64,000 nt of DNA. Origin: Metallyticus violacea (Eukaryota > Arthropoda > Insecta > Mantodea > Metallyticidae). The stretch spans positions 116,024,869 through 116,088,868 of the forward strand of contig CM060843.1 in NCBI GenBank assembly GCA_030762175.1, in the 5' to 3' direction. The translations under genes and the position numbers were made by a program. The notes beneath the pieces were generated by a model that did no database searches, was not told the DNA's origin, and saw only the letters and a program-made list of their open reading frames with translations. The first letter of the stretch is position 1; each line of letters begins with the position of its first letter. This document shows positions 10,843 to 23,394 of this stretch, piece after piece.

Positions 10843-11635
10843 CTGCAGAAATGTGAGTGCATCCATGAGAGAAGTGTAATAGTTTTAAGCAGAGTACGAA
10901 AAACTAAACATTTTAAACAACTAAAATCGGCCAAGAGGGAAACATAGATATTAACCCTCGTATACTTTTCAATTATAGAAAATCGCCACTTATCTATTTT
11001 GCATTCATCCTATACAACCCTTCCTTTTCTTTTTAAAAGTGCCTTTCTGTGCATTCATTTTGAAACTATTGTTTAGCCCCTCCCTGTTTAATGGTTAGGT
11101 ATTCAGCATAGCATTTCTTCTGCATCTCTATCGCGATTGGACATAATCAGCATCAAGATTCACAAGTAAAATGCCACGGACTTGCTAAGGCCCATTCATT
11201 TCCTGGAGTGGAGGGCCGGAAATCTTGAGTAATGGGGACATTTCGGCTCTATCTCCTTCTTCCTCTGATGGTGATAAATCACCTCCGGGAGCCGTGTATG
11301 TTTTCCAAGTACTATAGATCAGAAGGAAGTGACATTTGCTGTTGGTCTTCCACGGTTCGAACAGCCGCCGGCAGATGTTCATAATGAGATTCGGGCAGGT
11401 TTGAATAGGAAGCGAAGTGGAAGTGTACACATATACGAATAGCAGAGAAGGACTTTACTGCAAGGGAATAGAGAGATGGATAGACGGATAGATGGATGGA
11501 TGCTTTCCTACGGCATGGTGATTCTGCGAGTGTATATGGGATGCGAGGGTAGCTGGTGGGCATTGTGCGAAGTTGAGAGAGAGAAGGTATGATAAACCAA
11601 GCTGCAGTAGCAGTAGACGCGTAAGATTTATGCCT
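10843..11635. other. Unannotated; short GGAT-type tandem repeat
   Basis: No gene is recognised. 11475-11502 is a short, imperfect (GGAT)n/(GGATA)n run. 11190-11400 is moderately G+C-rich but shows no coding signature. Confidence 0.5.
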
Positions 11636-11990
11636 CCTTCCTCTAATCTCACTTTCCATGATATCCCATCCAACCGCCAGTCCTACCAACACTCCGCACC
11701 ATCTCTTCCCTTCCTTAGGTATATCGTACTCAACTGTTATCCCATTCCCTTAACGTTCTACTCATCCTTCCTTCTTTTCTAGGGAAAAAAGCCGATTCCT
11801 TCAGGATTCTCTTTCCTTATCTGCTAGCCGGAAAATTCCCTCTTTCTATCTCAGTCAATATCCACTTGCCGTCATTATACTGCGTCTCCAGTCTTTGTTC
11901 TTCAGCTTTGTCCCTCTCCATTTATTCCTCGCATCTCCCATCTTTCTCACCTTGCCGCTCCACTTCTACCGAGCTCGAAACTTTAATCCA
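11636..11990. other. Pyrimidine-rich block on the + strand
   Basis: About 350 bases with strong C+T bias on the plus strand (TTCC, CTTT and CTCC runs, few purine runs). The opposite-strand frame at 11312-11692 and the + frame at 11866-12054 are by-products of this bias and contain no domain. It may be a decayed polypyrimidine tract or a simple-sequence relic. Confidence 0.5.
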
Positions 11991-12547
11991 AGGACTCCTA
12001 CATGATTTCATTAATGCTGGAAAAACAAGTGACTGGAAGAGGGAGATGGGCTAATGACTATTCGAGCCTGTGAGTTAGTTTCTTCTTCTACAAACGACAG
12101 ATGTCATGAATAGCGTTTCTGATCATGCGCGAAATCAATTTTTCGTATGTCAGGAGTTTTAATTTCAATAGCCCAAGTGATTAAGCATGGTCTACACTAG
12201 TGCTATCAACAATTCTGCTGAACCAAAAATATTACCATTAAAGCTAATTAAAGGAAACCGCTTATTTATTCATGTATAAAACTATATATAATATGATGTA
12301 TTTTAACCATACATTTAAAATATAAAACATTCATAATATAAAACAAATCCGCAAATAAAATATATAAATAACTACATGTAAATAATACAGACTGAATCTT
12401 TTAGTTATGGCATCTAAAGTACATAGTGCATTATCGGAAAAAATAAAATCCATTAAGAAGTTTGAAAAGTTGAAAAACAAATTTTAAATTCGTATGGAAT
12501 CAATTACCTTCAACAATTTTAGCTTAAATTTAAAGAATTTAATTAAG

Positions 12548-12582
<35 letters not shown>

Positions 12583-13409
12583 GAAACATAAAAATAAAGA
12601 AACACTATTAACAATGTAACAAATTAACACTAAAATAAAAGTAGATAAAGATAAAACACAGAGAAAGAGTCACACTTGAAACTGCTATATTTCGAACTAC
12701 TGCGAGTTCTTCAATGGCAAGAAGCTAGACATATACATATACATATATATATGTATATGTATATTTTAAAATTATTTAGTATTTAAATAATTAATCAGTG
12801 TCAAGTATATATTTATGTCCCTGCTATAATATTATAATATTATAATACAGTATATATTAATATAAATGTCAAATAATATTTATATGATATATCTATCGTA
12901 TATGTATAATATTACATTTTACTAGTTAAAATACGAAATATAGTATGTACTGCCCTATGAAAAGCACACATTTAAGGCGCCTATATATTAATACATATTA
13001 ATATTTCAAATAAAAAATTAAATTACATAACACTTCCATGTGTTAACTGTAAAGGAAAAATACTGGAGGAGCTAAATATAATGTTACCAAATATCTATAC
13101 CCGTAATTTAAGAATAAAACGTCATTGTATACTCTGAAAATATACTGAATGTCTATTTATTATTTTCTAAATATATTATAATTGTATCCTATATTTGCCT
13201 ACATAGAACCATCTTTTAACTTACACAATACTTTCTTAAATAAAATACATATATCAGAAAAATTTTATTCACCTTTCGAAAAAAAGTCAACTGTAATTGG
13301 TAAATTTCTGCTAAAATGTTAATAAAAGGTGTTCTGCAATTATATTAGTTGCTGCTAATCATCAGCTAAAGTTGTGTGTAAATCTTAAGGAGCCAAACAA
13401 GTGCAGTAA
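11991..13409. other. Very A+T-rich stretch with AT microsatellites
   Basis: 12180-13350 is extremely A+T-rich. It holds an (AT)14 run at 12551-12578, a palindromic ATACATATAC...GTATATGTAT patch near 12730-12765 and TATAATAT iterations near 12826-12850. No gene is seen. Confidence 0.7.
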
Positions 13410-13990
13410 CGTTATTTGAGTTACAGGCAGGCATAGTGCGGCTGAGTGCTGGGGGAGGCAAGCAGTCAAGGTCGTGTAGTGCATGTGCAGGTAGCCGTTG
13501 AGGAAGGTTGTGGTTCTGCGTTCGTGTGTTACTCGGTGCTTTTGTTATGCATAAATTTTGCTCCAATTGTTCTTATCTTAGTTATGCCCGTACATATACA
13601 TAATCTTGAAGAACGTGTTTATATGTGAAAACAGATTCTTGAGAAAAATTTGCAACGCAGTCGCAAGATAATATCCTGTTATGATGGAAGTGTTATGTTC
13701 AAATAAGAGAAACAGTTCGCGAACTTTTTAAAACGTTGCGAGAGACAGAAACATGTTCTGAAACATCGCCGTGTTCTTAGGGAAGAAGAGTTATATGGAA
13801 TCACGAATTTTTCTATCCAGATGCCGGCAATGTATTGCCCATAAGAGGCATCATATTCATAATTTTTATAATACAAGTTAATGTTTATTATCATAAGTTT
13901 TAAGTACATGTCTTGTGCTTTCAGTAAAAATATAAATACTAGCTCAAGACACGGTAACTCTATCTCCTTTTTTCTGGTTGTGGGAGCTGC
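13410..13990 (+). mobile_element. DUF4817-type transposon relic, copy B (N-terminus only)
   Basis: Homologous to 2730-3270 throughout (shared blocks include GCAGGTAGC, TCGTGTGTTACT and the end region AATATAAATAC). The + strand reads RETVRELFKTLRETET (about 13707-13755) and, in another frame, LKHRRVLREEE (about 13759-13792). These correspond to the helix-turn-helix and the KRxVLTEE motif of IS630-like DUF4817 transposases. As in copy A, nothing of the catalytic domain follows. The minus frames at 13366-13566 and 13679-13909 are antisense artefacts. Confidence 0.65.
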
Positions 13991-14662
13991 TTTCTCTATT
14001 AAGCTGCCGTAATTAAACTATACAAATCACACCACATTGCGGGACGTGACAGCGCATCAGTAACCTCTCTCTCTAAAGTAAGTAGAGTAATGACAATTTT
14101 AATGTGTTATGCTTGAATAAGAATGCAAATAGGTTTGGGAAAGCAACTTTTATATTATATAAATATAAATATAAATAAATGTGTATAATTAGAAATATTT
14201 TCAGATTATTACGAATCAACTACAATTTGTAATGCTCCTCATTGGGATATGAAAATTATCCTGAAAAGCATTCTATGGACCTATGAAGTCTTGCTTAAGC
14301 TTTACGGTGATGTAAACAGGCACAATTATATTTACTGTGCTGGCAAAAATCCACATTAAATTATCACGGAAGACTAACGCGTTCCAATGTGAGTGTTTGT
14401 GGTAGCGGTTGAAGTGGAGGGCCATGAAACAATTATTTTTTAAGGAACCGTTTTCAGCTAACAATATCTTGAAATATCTCAAGAGAGGCTTATTCCAGTA
14501 CTTGAACACACTCCTCGTTTTGTTGACATGCAGTTGATACGGCAACAGAATGGAACACAGCCCGAAAAGGGTTCAAAAGTACGTAAGTAACTTTAACAGG
14601 AAATTTCGTGTAGATATACATTGCCCTTCGGCTATGACCTGGTCACGAGACTTAACAGGAGG

Positions 14663-14663
<1 letters not shown>

Positions 14664-14709
<46 letters not shown>

Positions 14710-14710
14710 T
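14664..14710 (+). repeat. (ATT)n microsatellite
   Basis: 47 bases of uninterrupted TAT/ATT triplets. It gives a poly-Tyr string in one + frame, which is not a gene. Confidence 0.95.
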
Positions 14711-14920
14711 CCTAAGGATATTGTTAAATATGTAGCTTTTGCTTAAAAAAAAAGATATGTAATCTAAGGGCAATTCTGGCCATATGTGAATCAGTGTCCA
14801 AAGATGTGAAATATTCATTGAGAATCAAGGTCTCCATTATGACAAAAATTGTAAAGAAATGTACATATATTTAAGGAAATTGTTCTTTGTTAAACATTTT
14901 GGGGAAAGGGACTTTTACCT

Positions 14921-14953
<33 letters not shown>

Positions 14954-14954
14954 G
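14921..14954 (+). repeat. (CA)n(TA)n compound microsatellite
   Basis: Thirteen CA units followed by TATATATA. Confidence 0.95.
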
Positions 14955-15644
14955 GCGTAGGTTGGATAGGTCCATTGGACACACTTGACAACCTTGGAAC
15001 GAACGACGGCAAGGCATTACACAGTACTTCGCTCCGTTGCCTCTAATCCTCTTCTCCCCAAATTCAGATTTTATCCAATAGAAACCACAGATAATCATTT
15101 GGATAGCAGCCTGATAGCAGCCCGGGCCGATATGGACACAGCAGAGAGGAGGAAAAATTCATGTCGCAGGCGGGGATGAAAAGATACAGGGTGCCAGACG
15201 CATTTCCTATCTTAGCATTTTGATGATTTTTCTGACTGTCACTCTGCTATTAACGAGGGTTTTAATTTCTGTTTTGTTCTGCTTGGGGTTTCATAGGTAC
15301 TATCTTTAAGAACTAGAACAAGTGTCTTTTCTATAAGAGAAACCCCTCCCTGTTTCACAAGAATGTTTAGAATACTTTGGTAGAAATAGAACAGATAAAA
15401 TGAGGAAATATAAAAATGTTCCCTCCAAGAGCTAACACGTATATTATATTGCGTTGATATCAGATCTTCGAGAAGATGTTGATTATGAAAGTAATGAACT
15501 CCAAGTACTTCTATCCCTCAATTATCTGGGAGAGCCCTTTAAGAGTGAGATAGCATTCCATAAAAAAGAGTTAGATAATCTTTTCGAACCTGGAATCATT
15601 CTCAGACTTGCTGTTCAAAATTCGCGTTAAATATTTGAGCCGCG

Positions 15645-15898
15645 ACAGTGTTTAACACCACGTTAAGTACAGTGTCACAGACTGGTGATATATGAGATGA
15701 AATGATAACTTGGGAAATTATTTCCTTTTAAGAAAGGAAGCATTCCAGGTTAGGGTACCTCCACGGCATTTGCCATTTATCAGGGCTGAGGAGAACCTGG
15801 AAAAAACCTTAGTCAGGGAAACAGTTCTCGTGGGATTCGAACCCCAGACATTCCTTTCATTACTCCGCGACTATACAACCTCGGCCACCCATGGCGGT
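15645..15898 (-). mobile_element. SINE-1 copy on the minus strand
   Basis: The minus strand reads CCGCCATGGGTGGCCGAGG (head, 15880-15898), a well-kept B box GGGGTTCGAATCCCA (about 15832-15848), then the CTGACTAAGG and CCAGGTTCTCCTCAG body and the 3' end near 15650 (GTGTTAAACACTG). This is a nearly full-length tRNA-derived SINE. Its box B is closer to the tRNA consensus than that of the 4354 copy. No clear target duplication was found. Confidence 0.85.
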
Positions 15899-18800
15899 GA
15901 GAGAAACAGATGAAATACAATGTAGGCCATTAAAAGTGCTATGCCTATAAGCGCTAAGTTGACCCACATTTTCTCAGCAGGAACGAACATAACTCGTCGA
16001 AAATATTACAGCAGTACCAGGAGGAGTCTGAATTCGATTGCGGGAAAATTCTGGCACAAGGGGCGTGCGGGACGTCATTCCGTGAAATTTGCTCTCGTTT
16101 TGTACAAAATGCGCGTACAGAGAAACGAACTTGAGATCAGTAAGATAGAGGCATGAAGGATCCCAACTGGACGAAAAGAAAAATAATTTCTTTCCTTATG
16201 GATATTATGAACACATACAATTTGTAGCAATTTTAATGTACAGCAGTGTATTTTGAAATGTTTTAGAATACCCGGAGAAAGTCAGAAGACATGCAACTTA
16301 AATTCCTCTTTAAAATGTATGGAAAGACATCACAGGGTTTAAGACGACAGTAATCCAGTAATAAACTGCTCTTTATATTTTTCATATTTTTCAACAAAAG
16401 TTTGTATTAGTGTAACTTGTTGATTGCTGTTGAAGCCAGGAATTTATTCTCTGCTACGCATTGACGACTGTGTCAAATCTTCGTACTTGCGACGCTTCCA
16501 CAAGTCTGACAAATCTTGTGATGATGAAAACAGTATCTTTGGGCAAGCCCTCGACTGTCTGCAAATTGCCGATTTCAGCACCTCTTCCAGCTTGATTCGT
16601 ATATTGGAATTTTGACTGCCTGTTCCTTCTTCCGAAAGTATTTTGAGGTCAGTAAAATATTTCTGGTAGATGATATGCAAATTCTTTTTTTACCTTAAAG
16701 AATGTTTGTCACCATAGATTGTCTTTTGGATTGTGGTTCATAATTATTCACCCAGATTTGATACTCCGTGAATGGTATGTAAGAAACACTTCACATGTAT
16801 CAAATAAGGATTTATAAAACCCAACAATGCTGCACACTTCAATCTGTGTTTGTCCTCCAATTGTCGCATGGTTCCCATCTGGCATAAGATGGCAACACCT
16901 GAGTGTGGCACGAGTTTGTTTGTTTAATTCTAATGTTCGCTGCATGGCAACAGTGTATACAGAATACCATTACACTAATCAATAGGAGAGAAGTTGATTG
17001 AGCAAGAAGGGGCTAAAATATTTATTAGCCACTTGAAGTGCTTTTAATAATTGTTACACTTTCCTTTTACTCGCAGAGATTCCACCATACTGCTGAATTT
17101 CTTCTGTAAGCCTACCTCAATGTTACTTTTGACCATAAAAGTCTTTCCACAGCAGCTGTTTTATAATTAATTTTCAAAGAGGTAGCAATGATTTTTACAT
17201 TTGTTAGAATTCTAGTAATCTAACCTCTGTTTCAGACTGTCAGAACGTCTCTATAAATGCCCCTTTTCGCATATATCTTACAGTATCCAAGCAATTTGAT
17301 CTTAGTAATTTATATAGTTTATTATATTACATTTTCATTGATAGGATAAATACTAATTTATAAACGTTCATTTAAAGGTTTCTTACTTAGGTTATTTATT
17401 TAAACTTGTTTAAAGTTATTTATATATGTGTAATTATTTTTTGTTTGTTTTTAAATACTTAGGTAGGTTTTTAGTTCCCAGATGGACTTTACAGAATAAC
17501 TTTAGACATATAATGAATAGTATTTTTAGAATCACTTCAATAACTTCCCGGTATAGTAGTGGCTCAAGAGTCGCCGTAATATAAACTCAATCCGATCTGC
17601 TATATTTCTAGCGATCGAGAAGAGCTCCGCCTACTTATTTTCCACCACCAACAATTCCAAAGGCCTTACATCATTCTTTTGCAGTGGCTAATAGCAAGTA
17701 GATAGGATCATCACTTATAATTTAACTTGCCTTGTCATTCTAATTATTTTAGAAGCATTTTTGGTTTGCTTACTCTGATCTGCTACACTGTTTTAATTAT
17801 CACTTTCTGTATCTATAGCAGGCCTTACTAGCAAGTGTTGTAAAGTGGAGAGAAAATTGGAAGCTTTTCAGAGTACTGATTTGAGTGTTAAAATGGGGGT
17901 TCTTATATCACCAATAACTGGTTAATTATAAATGCCAGATCAGTTTGAGTTCGTGCCATAAGTATAGGTCAAACCATAACAAACTTCCGTGCATATATGG
18001 AACTATAATGTACGTTTGAATTTTTCCCCTGGCGTAAATCACAATACAGAAGTTTTGTATCAGACCACGATAAATTTTGGTTTGCAACTAAACACCGCTC
18101 AATTAATGATACCTGTAGTTCTTTTGCTATGAGAGATAAAAGAGCAATAGGCTCGAAAAGATAGTGATTAACTTTATGTATAAAACAAAAACTGAGATAA
18201 ATATTTTAAAAACCTTTAAAGAAGAGCACAACAGCAATATTTATGCTTCTATTTAAGTGCTTGATTGATTTATGTTTCTCTAAAGCTTGATATTTAAGTT
18301 ACTTTGTTACAAAATTCCCTATACTTCATTTGTATTTGTGTGATGCATTTTCATTAATTTTTAACAGTATTGTCGTTTATTTGCAGGGGAAACTTGACGT
18401 AAAATGTGGTAATTCAAAATGCAATACAAAGTTAAGCAAATTAATAATTATTATATCATATAATTAATAACATAACTTGCCTATGGTTAAATATAAAGCA
18501 GTTACAATCATAAAACACGTTTCTCTTTTAGATGTATTAATTATTAACATGCAGTTTACTCGCTGAGCCATGCACCGTCACCCCGCTTGCTCTCGTGTAT
18601 ACATCGCCGCATGTACAGCGCAGAGAGTAAAATGTACAACGCTCCAGGGAGCAGTTACGTAAACGCCCATGATCTATAAATACTAAAACCATAACTTAAG
18701 TAGCTCACTGTTATAATGGCTAATGTGGACTTGATTTTTCGTAGATAATTGTATTAATACAACATTAATTTCCCCAGAAGTACCAAAACCATAAATAATT

Positions 18801-20020
18801 TATTTCAAATTCTACAAAGAACAAGGTAGTAATTAAAGAATTTATTAAACGTTAACAGTTGAGTTACTGTAGTCAACGCGTTATTCAGCTAGCAATACTA
18901 TAGTGTATATTTATTCCTGAAGCCTATCTAACATTACTTGAACATTTGGACTGTTTAACATTTATGTTCATCCATATTTAGTTATTATCTTTTTATTTGT
19001 GCCCTTCAGAGCTGTTTGCCACGAGTAGACCTTTAAGATTGTGAATACTTTAATAAATTATGTATAATCAATACGTTCTTTCCTTCAAATGTACCAACAT
19101 GTAGGTAAAAACACACAAAAGTTTCAAAAACGTTCATACCATTAATAAATTTAACTCATACTTGAAAATATTTTATCGTAATTTCACTTCTTTAAATTTA
19201 AGCTGTTATAGGTTTCTGTTCTAGTGAAGTTATGAAGTGAGAACACCACTACGCGTTTTTGTATTCTAAAACAATGAGCTGACTTATTCACAGTTTTAGA
19301 AACTGCATTTATTGTAAGCCCAAAACAAAAATAATTAACTTTACTCTTATACGGTACAAACATTTGTAATACATGAAATATAAAAAATAAAACGCTCAAC
19401 GTTAATTCATAAAGCAACGTTGGTGCGTTAGGCTGGAATTCATGATATGAGTCCCGACTATGAATTCGACTTTTTCTTATATCATTCGCCTTCCAGAAAT
19501 CACATGACTTGTATGGAAAAAATTAAGAAATACATGTTTTATATACTTCATCCTACTAGTAACAACTTTAGAACAAAAGTATATTAAATTTGCCTTTTGC
19601 CCGTATTACTATAATTTTTGTACACAAATGTTAGTAATTTTGAAGACTTTACGAAATACTTCTGACCTCCTTCCCTTCCAATAGGCTAGTGAATATGGAA
19701 AATGTTATAACCTCTTCTGCTACTGTGAAGAAACGCAAATATTACATTGAAAGAAATAATTAGCACTTGCACTAACAGAAAGTAATGGGAAAAAATAACT
19801 TGAGCGGTTGATTTTTCTATGTAATAGTTGAAACATGATGTGTTAACAATTCCCCATTGACACACAAATTGTTATTTATAACTATGAGTAAACTATGGCA
19901 CACAGTAGCTCTGTTACTTTCGGCACGATTTTATGAATAGGTACAACATGTTATCCCACGGATAATTTTACTAACACAGTTGTCATTTGCTGTGGAATAA
20001 GAAATGCAACACATTTTTAT
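15899..20020. other. Unannotated A+T-rich stretch
   Basis: About 4 kb without a recognised feature. Frames at 15941-16156 (+), 16444-16680 (-), 16748-16945 (-) and 19184-19417 (-) carry no motif I know. The minus strand of 16450-17150 has several neighbouring protein-like stretches in shifting frames and may be an unrecognised relic. 18560-18670 is a small G+C-richer patch. Confidence 0.45.
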
Positions 20021-20068
20021 TTACAAATATACTATAAAGTAGCTGAATTCTTTGGTTATAAAGTGACA

Positions 20069-20140
20069 TTTTTCAATAAAATCTCCTTGCAAATCTATGA
20101 CTTGGAGCCACCTGCATGTCAGAGTCTCTACTGCGGCTAT
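20069..20140 (-). pseudogene. Possible mariner transposase C-terminal tail
   Basis: Within a 113-codon minus frame, TLTCRWLQVIDLQGDFIEK resembles the last residues of mariner transposases (xRWxKCIxLxGDYIEK). The catalytic regions that should precede it are not readable, so this rests on about 20 residues and could be chance. Confidence 0.35.
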
Positions 20141-20961
20141 TATCGTCAAATCCGACCATGGATTATATTTTAGAGGTGGATTCAGAAGGTGCAAGATCCA
20201 GTCTGTACGGTGAGTAAGAAAATTCAGAAATATCTTCTTGGGTGCGTAAACCGAGTGTTGCTGTGTATTATAACATGTACTTTGGTCATATTTTGTTGCG
20301 GATGGCTGCGCCGGAACATCCAACTTCAACTTCCGAAGAGTTTTGAAATACACTTGAAACAAAACACTGATTTCGGAGTTACAGAAGAATGTAGTATTGC
20401 TGAGGGTGTTGTCTAACTTTTGTTTTCAGTACAAGTCATATGATGGTAGTGTATTGTCTTTTGGTTTCGGGCTCAAAGCAATGAATTCCAACAAGAAGTT
20501 GTCACCTTTAGCCTCGTAACAAAGCAACTCAAAATGGAAGACAGTTCACTGTTCCTAATGATCCGTTAGAAAGGCTTTTTGTTTATATCGTACATAATTT
20601 AAATACCCTGTTTTAAAACTTACTACATTGCGACCGCCCAGTGAAAATTAATTCAACTATATGATATTGGATACGAAGGTTCAAAGTTACAGGTATTAAA
20701 ATATTGCATTTTTCAATAATGAACCGATCAAGGTAAACAATTTTTATTACTTATTGAACACTCTCGTATTTTTCAGTACGTCACGACGTTGTAATTTAAA
20801 ATAATCTGAAGCACAAAACTTATTTGTTCATATTATATCTTTGACAATGAAATGTCAATGATATTGTAATTAGACAATTTTTTTGACTTTATCTTGAAAA
20901 ATATAAAGACAGTGAAAAAATGTTCACTATCAATTTGTCATGGGTTCTTTGCTGCCTAGTT
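20141..20961. other. Unannotated stretch
   Basis: No recognisable coding or repeat signal. A+T-rich throughout. Confidence 0.5.
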
Positions 20962-20970
20962 ATTTCTGAA

Positions 20971-21275
20971 CTACTTTTTTAATAGTGTTTAACGCCTGTT
21001 TTTACTACTGAGGCACCACATGCAGTGGACACTGATGATACATGAGATGAAATGACATATTGGGAAAGGATTTGTTTTTAAAGAAAGGAAAAGTTCGAGC
21101 CTAAGTTTATGGCACATCCCCGGCATTTGCTATTTATGAGGACTGAGGAAACCCTGGAAAAAAAAAAAAAAAAAAAAAAAAAAACTGTCAGGGAGTACGG
21201 TCCTAGCGGGAATCGAACCGCAGACCTCCCGCTTACGAGTCCGCGCTTTAACGACCTCGTCCATCCGTGGCGGTC
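20971..21275 (-). mobile_element. SINE-1 copy on the minus strand, expanded A/T run
   Basis: Full-length SINE-1 on the minus strand. The head reads GACGAGGTCGTTAAAGCG (21244-21262), box B is GCGGTTCGATTCCCG (about 21210-21226), and the 3' end lies at about 20982-20995. A target duplication, ATTTCTGAA, flanks it (20962-20970 and 21276-21284). The T run after CTGACTGAGG in other copies has expanded here into 27 consecutive A/T pairs (21158-21184). Confidence 0.88.
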
Positions 21276-21462
21276 ATTTCTGAAATGCGAAAACCTCAAA
21301 GACACAAATAAGTTATGACAATTAGGACGGAAATCGTGTATAAAATTGCCGCATGACAACTGGTTAAATTAATGTTACATTAAGGAATTACAACTCAAAA
21401 ACAATTTATATCATATAAAATAATTTACATTGAATAAATTGTACTGTTTTCAACTGCTGAAA

Positions 21463-21739
21463 CCGCCATGGGTGGTCAAGGTCGTTAAGGCGTGGACTCG
21501 TGAGCGGGAGGTCTGGAGTTGGATTCCCACCAGGACCTGACTGAAGTTTTTTCCAGGTTTCCTCAGTCCTCAAAAATGGAAATGCCGGAAAAGTACCTTA
21601 AACTTAGGCCTGGAACGTTTCCTTCCTTAAAAAAAATCCTTTTCCAATATTACATTTCATCTCGTATATCATCAGTGTCCATCACCTGTGGTGCCTCTGT
21701 AGCAAAAATGGGCGTTAAACACTTTCATTCATTCATTCC
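21463..21739 (+). mobile_element. SINE-1 copy, intact with perfect target duplication
   Basis: A 277-bp SINE flanked by the perfect 14-bp duplication TTCAACTGCTGAAA (21449-21462 and 21740-21753), which fixes both ends. The head starts CCGCCATGGGTGGTC, with an A-box-like GTCAAGGTCGTTAAGGCG, and box B is GAGTTGGATTCCC (21516-21528). The body matches the other copies, and the tail is three or four ATTC units. The intact duplication makes this the youngest-looking insertion of the family here and the best reference for its boundaries. Confidence 0.93.
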
Positions 21740-21753
21740 TTCAACTGCTGAAA

Positions 21754-23189
21754 TAAACAAATTATACCAAGAAGAATGAATTATAAGTGTGGCATAATGT
21801 GAGAAAGAAGCTAAACTTGCAGGCATTTGTCAAAGTTTTAACTTTTATTTTTCAAAAAGTAATAATTTGACCAATCTAGAAAAAATTAACTATCTTCAAG
21901 AGTCTCGCGCCACTGACGTCGGGTATTTGAACATTATAGGGGAAAAAGTTAACTACAAATGAGGAATTAATGATTTCTGATACAGAGTTATTTACATGTA
22001 ACTTACTAAGTGATGATATATTCCTAACTGTATTTCAATTTATTCTTGGGCTAGCAAAATTGCATTATATTTTAATTTACGATGTTTATGATTAGTATAT
22101 TTTGCTTAGTAATATTCTCTAGATATCTCATGAAATATTTTAGTTATTTAAAAGAGATTTTATGTATAAAAACTATCTAGCATATGATTTTAATTTACGA
22201 AATAGGTTACTGACCACAATAACATTTGCGTGAATATTTTATTTGCAGTTTTTTCATCTCTTCATTGTTGAATATTTTTAGAGAAGACAGCTCTAAACAA
22301 ACTATATATATATATGTATATATACGGGTACCTACACATAGGTTGGACAACAGCATGGAACGTTTAAGGATAGTGCTTATAGCATCATATTATGTCGAGA
22401 TAAACGAAAGAAGCCAATCAAAATTAAGCTTACTCGCTTGCTGCTCTAAATATTCTAAGTTTGAAAAGTTATCTTTGTTTAATGTCCCCTAAAAGCAAAC
22501 TTTATTTTCTACAGAGCTGCAGAAAGCATTTCACTCCCCCTGAATACACTTCAAAATTTAAAAGGATAGAAGATTAAAAGTAAAGACCCTTGATATTACT
22601 TGGCTGCGTAATAACATATAAATCTCGTCTCATATACCAGAGATGCTAACATTTTTAATTTCAGCTTCACAGCAGTTCTTGTTCTGCCTTCTGATAATCT
22701 CCCTTATTTTTTGTTTTCTGCTTTCCATTTATTTTTCACTGCAGCGCATTGTGTTCCCAAATGTAGATTATTTTATTATTGCAGCAATGGAAGCTTAATT
22801 TTGTCTCTATATTATCTGGAAGTGGGTAACATTAAAAACAAGCACTTTAGAAATGTATATGAATGTATTTGGTAGCACAGCAATGGGAAAAAGCACTAAT
22901 TTAAAGCTCAACAAAGGAGAAAGAGATAAGTAACCATAAATAGGAAGTGACTGGCCAAAAGGTTCAGTTCTTCACACTCCAAATTACAGCCAAGTCTCTA
23001 AAAAGTCGATGGTCGCAGAAAAAAAGTTCAAAATCAATGAGGGAATACGTAATTAAAATGAATGCCTAGTAAGAAATTTGCTGTTAAGCAAGTTAACAAT
23101 AAAATCTCACAATTTCTAACGATCTTAAACTACTAAATTGTACCAAACTAGATAATACTTCTAATTATGATTTTGTCCTTCCAAAGTTG
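21754..23189. other. Unannotated A+T-rich stretch
   Basis: No feature is recognised. The + frame 22226-22492 includes an AT-repeat-derived segment and no domain. Confidence 0.5.
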
Positions 23190-23310
23190 AACTACCTGGA
23201 GCACTGGGTTGTCGACTAACAAATCTGAGTTTGATCCTCGTAGTACAGTGGTAATTAAATTTGGAGTATTTCTCGGGATTCTCCCATTTTCACGCTTTCA
23301 TTTCACCTGC
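23190..23310 (+). mobile_element. Candidate third SINE family (SINE-3) fragment
   Basis: GGAGCACTGGGTTGTCGACT followed by GAGTTTGATCCTCG at 23223-23240 resembles the anticodon arm and B box of a tRNA. The downstream TTCTCGGGATTCTCCC is the kind of body found in tRNA-derived SINEs. Only one copy is present here and the A box is eroded, so this is tentative. Confidence 0.4.
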
Positions 23311-23394
23311 ACGCCTTAATAATTTTTCTTCCTCTCTTCTTCTCACTTAAACAATCTGAAGTATTCTCATTGGTACAATGTTTCTGGCACTTTA

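Larger units (their letters stand above)
13991..15644. other. Unannotated, with microsatellites
   Basis: Contains an (ATT)n run and a CA/TA run, listed separately. The minus frame 14273-14545 (90 codons) and the + frame 14985-15179 have no recognisable family motif. Nothing else is supported. Confidence 0.5.

Noticed and set aside
11312..11692. 126-codon minus frame
   Set aside because: Lies partly in the pyrimidine-biased tract, is of low complexity and has no motif.
14550..14735. + frame with a poly-Tyr run
   Set aside because: Produced by the ATT microsatellite, as is the one at 45234-45500.
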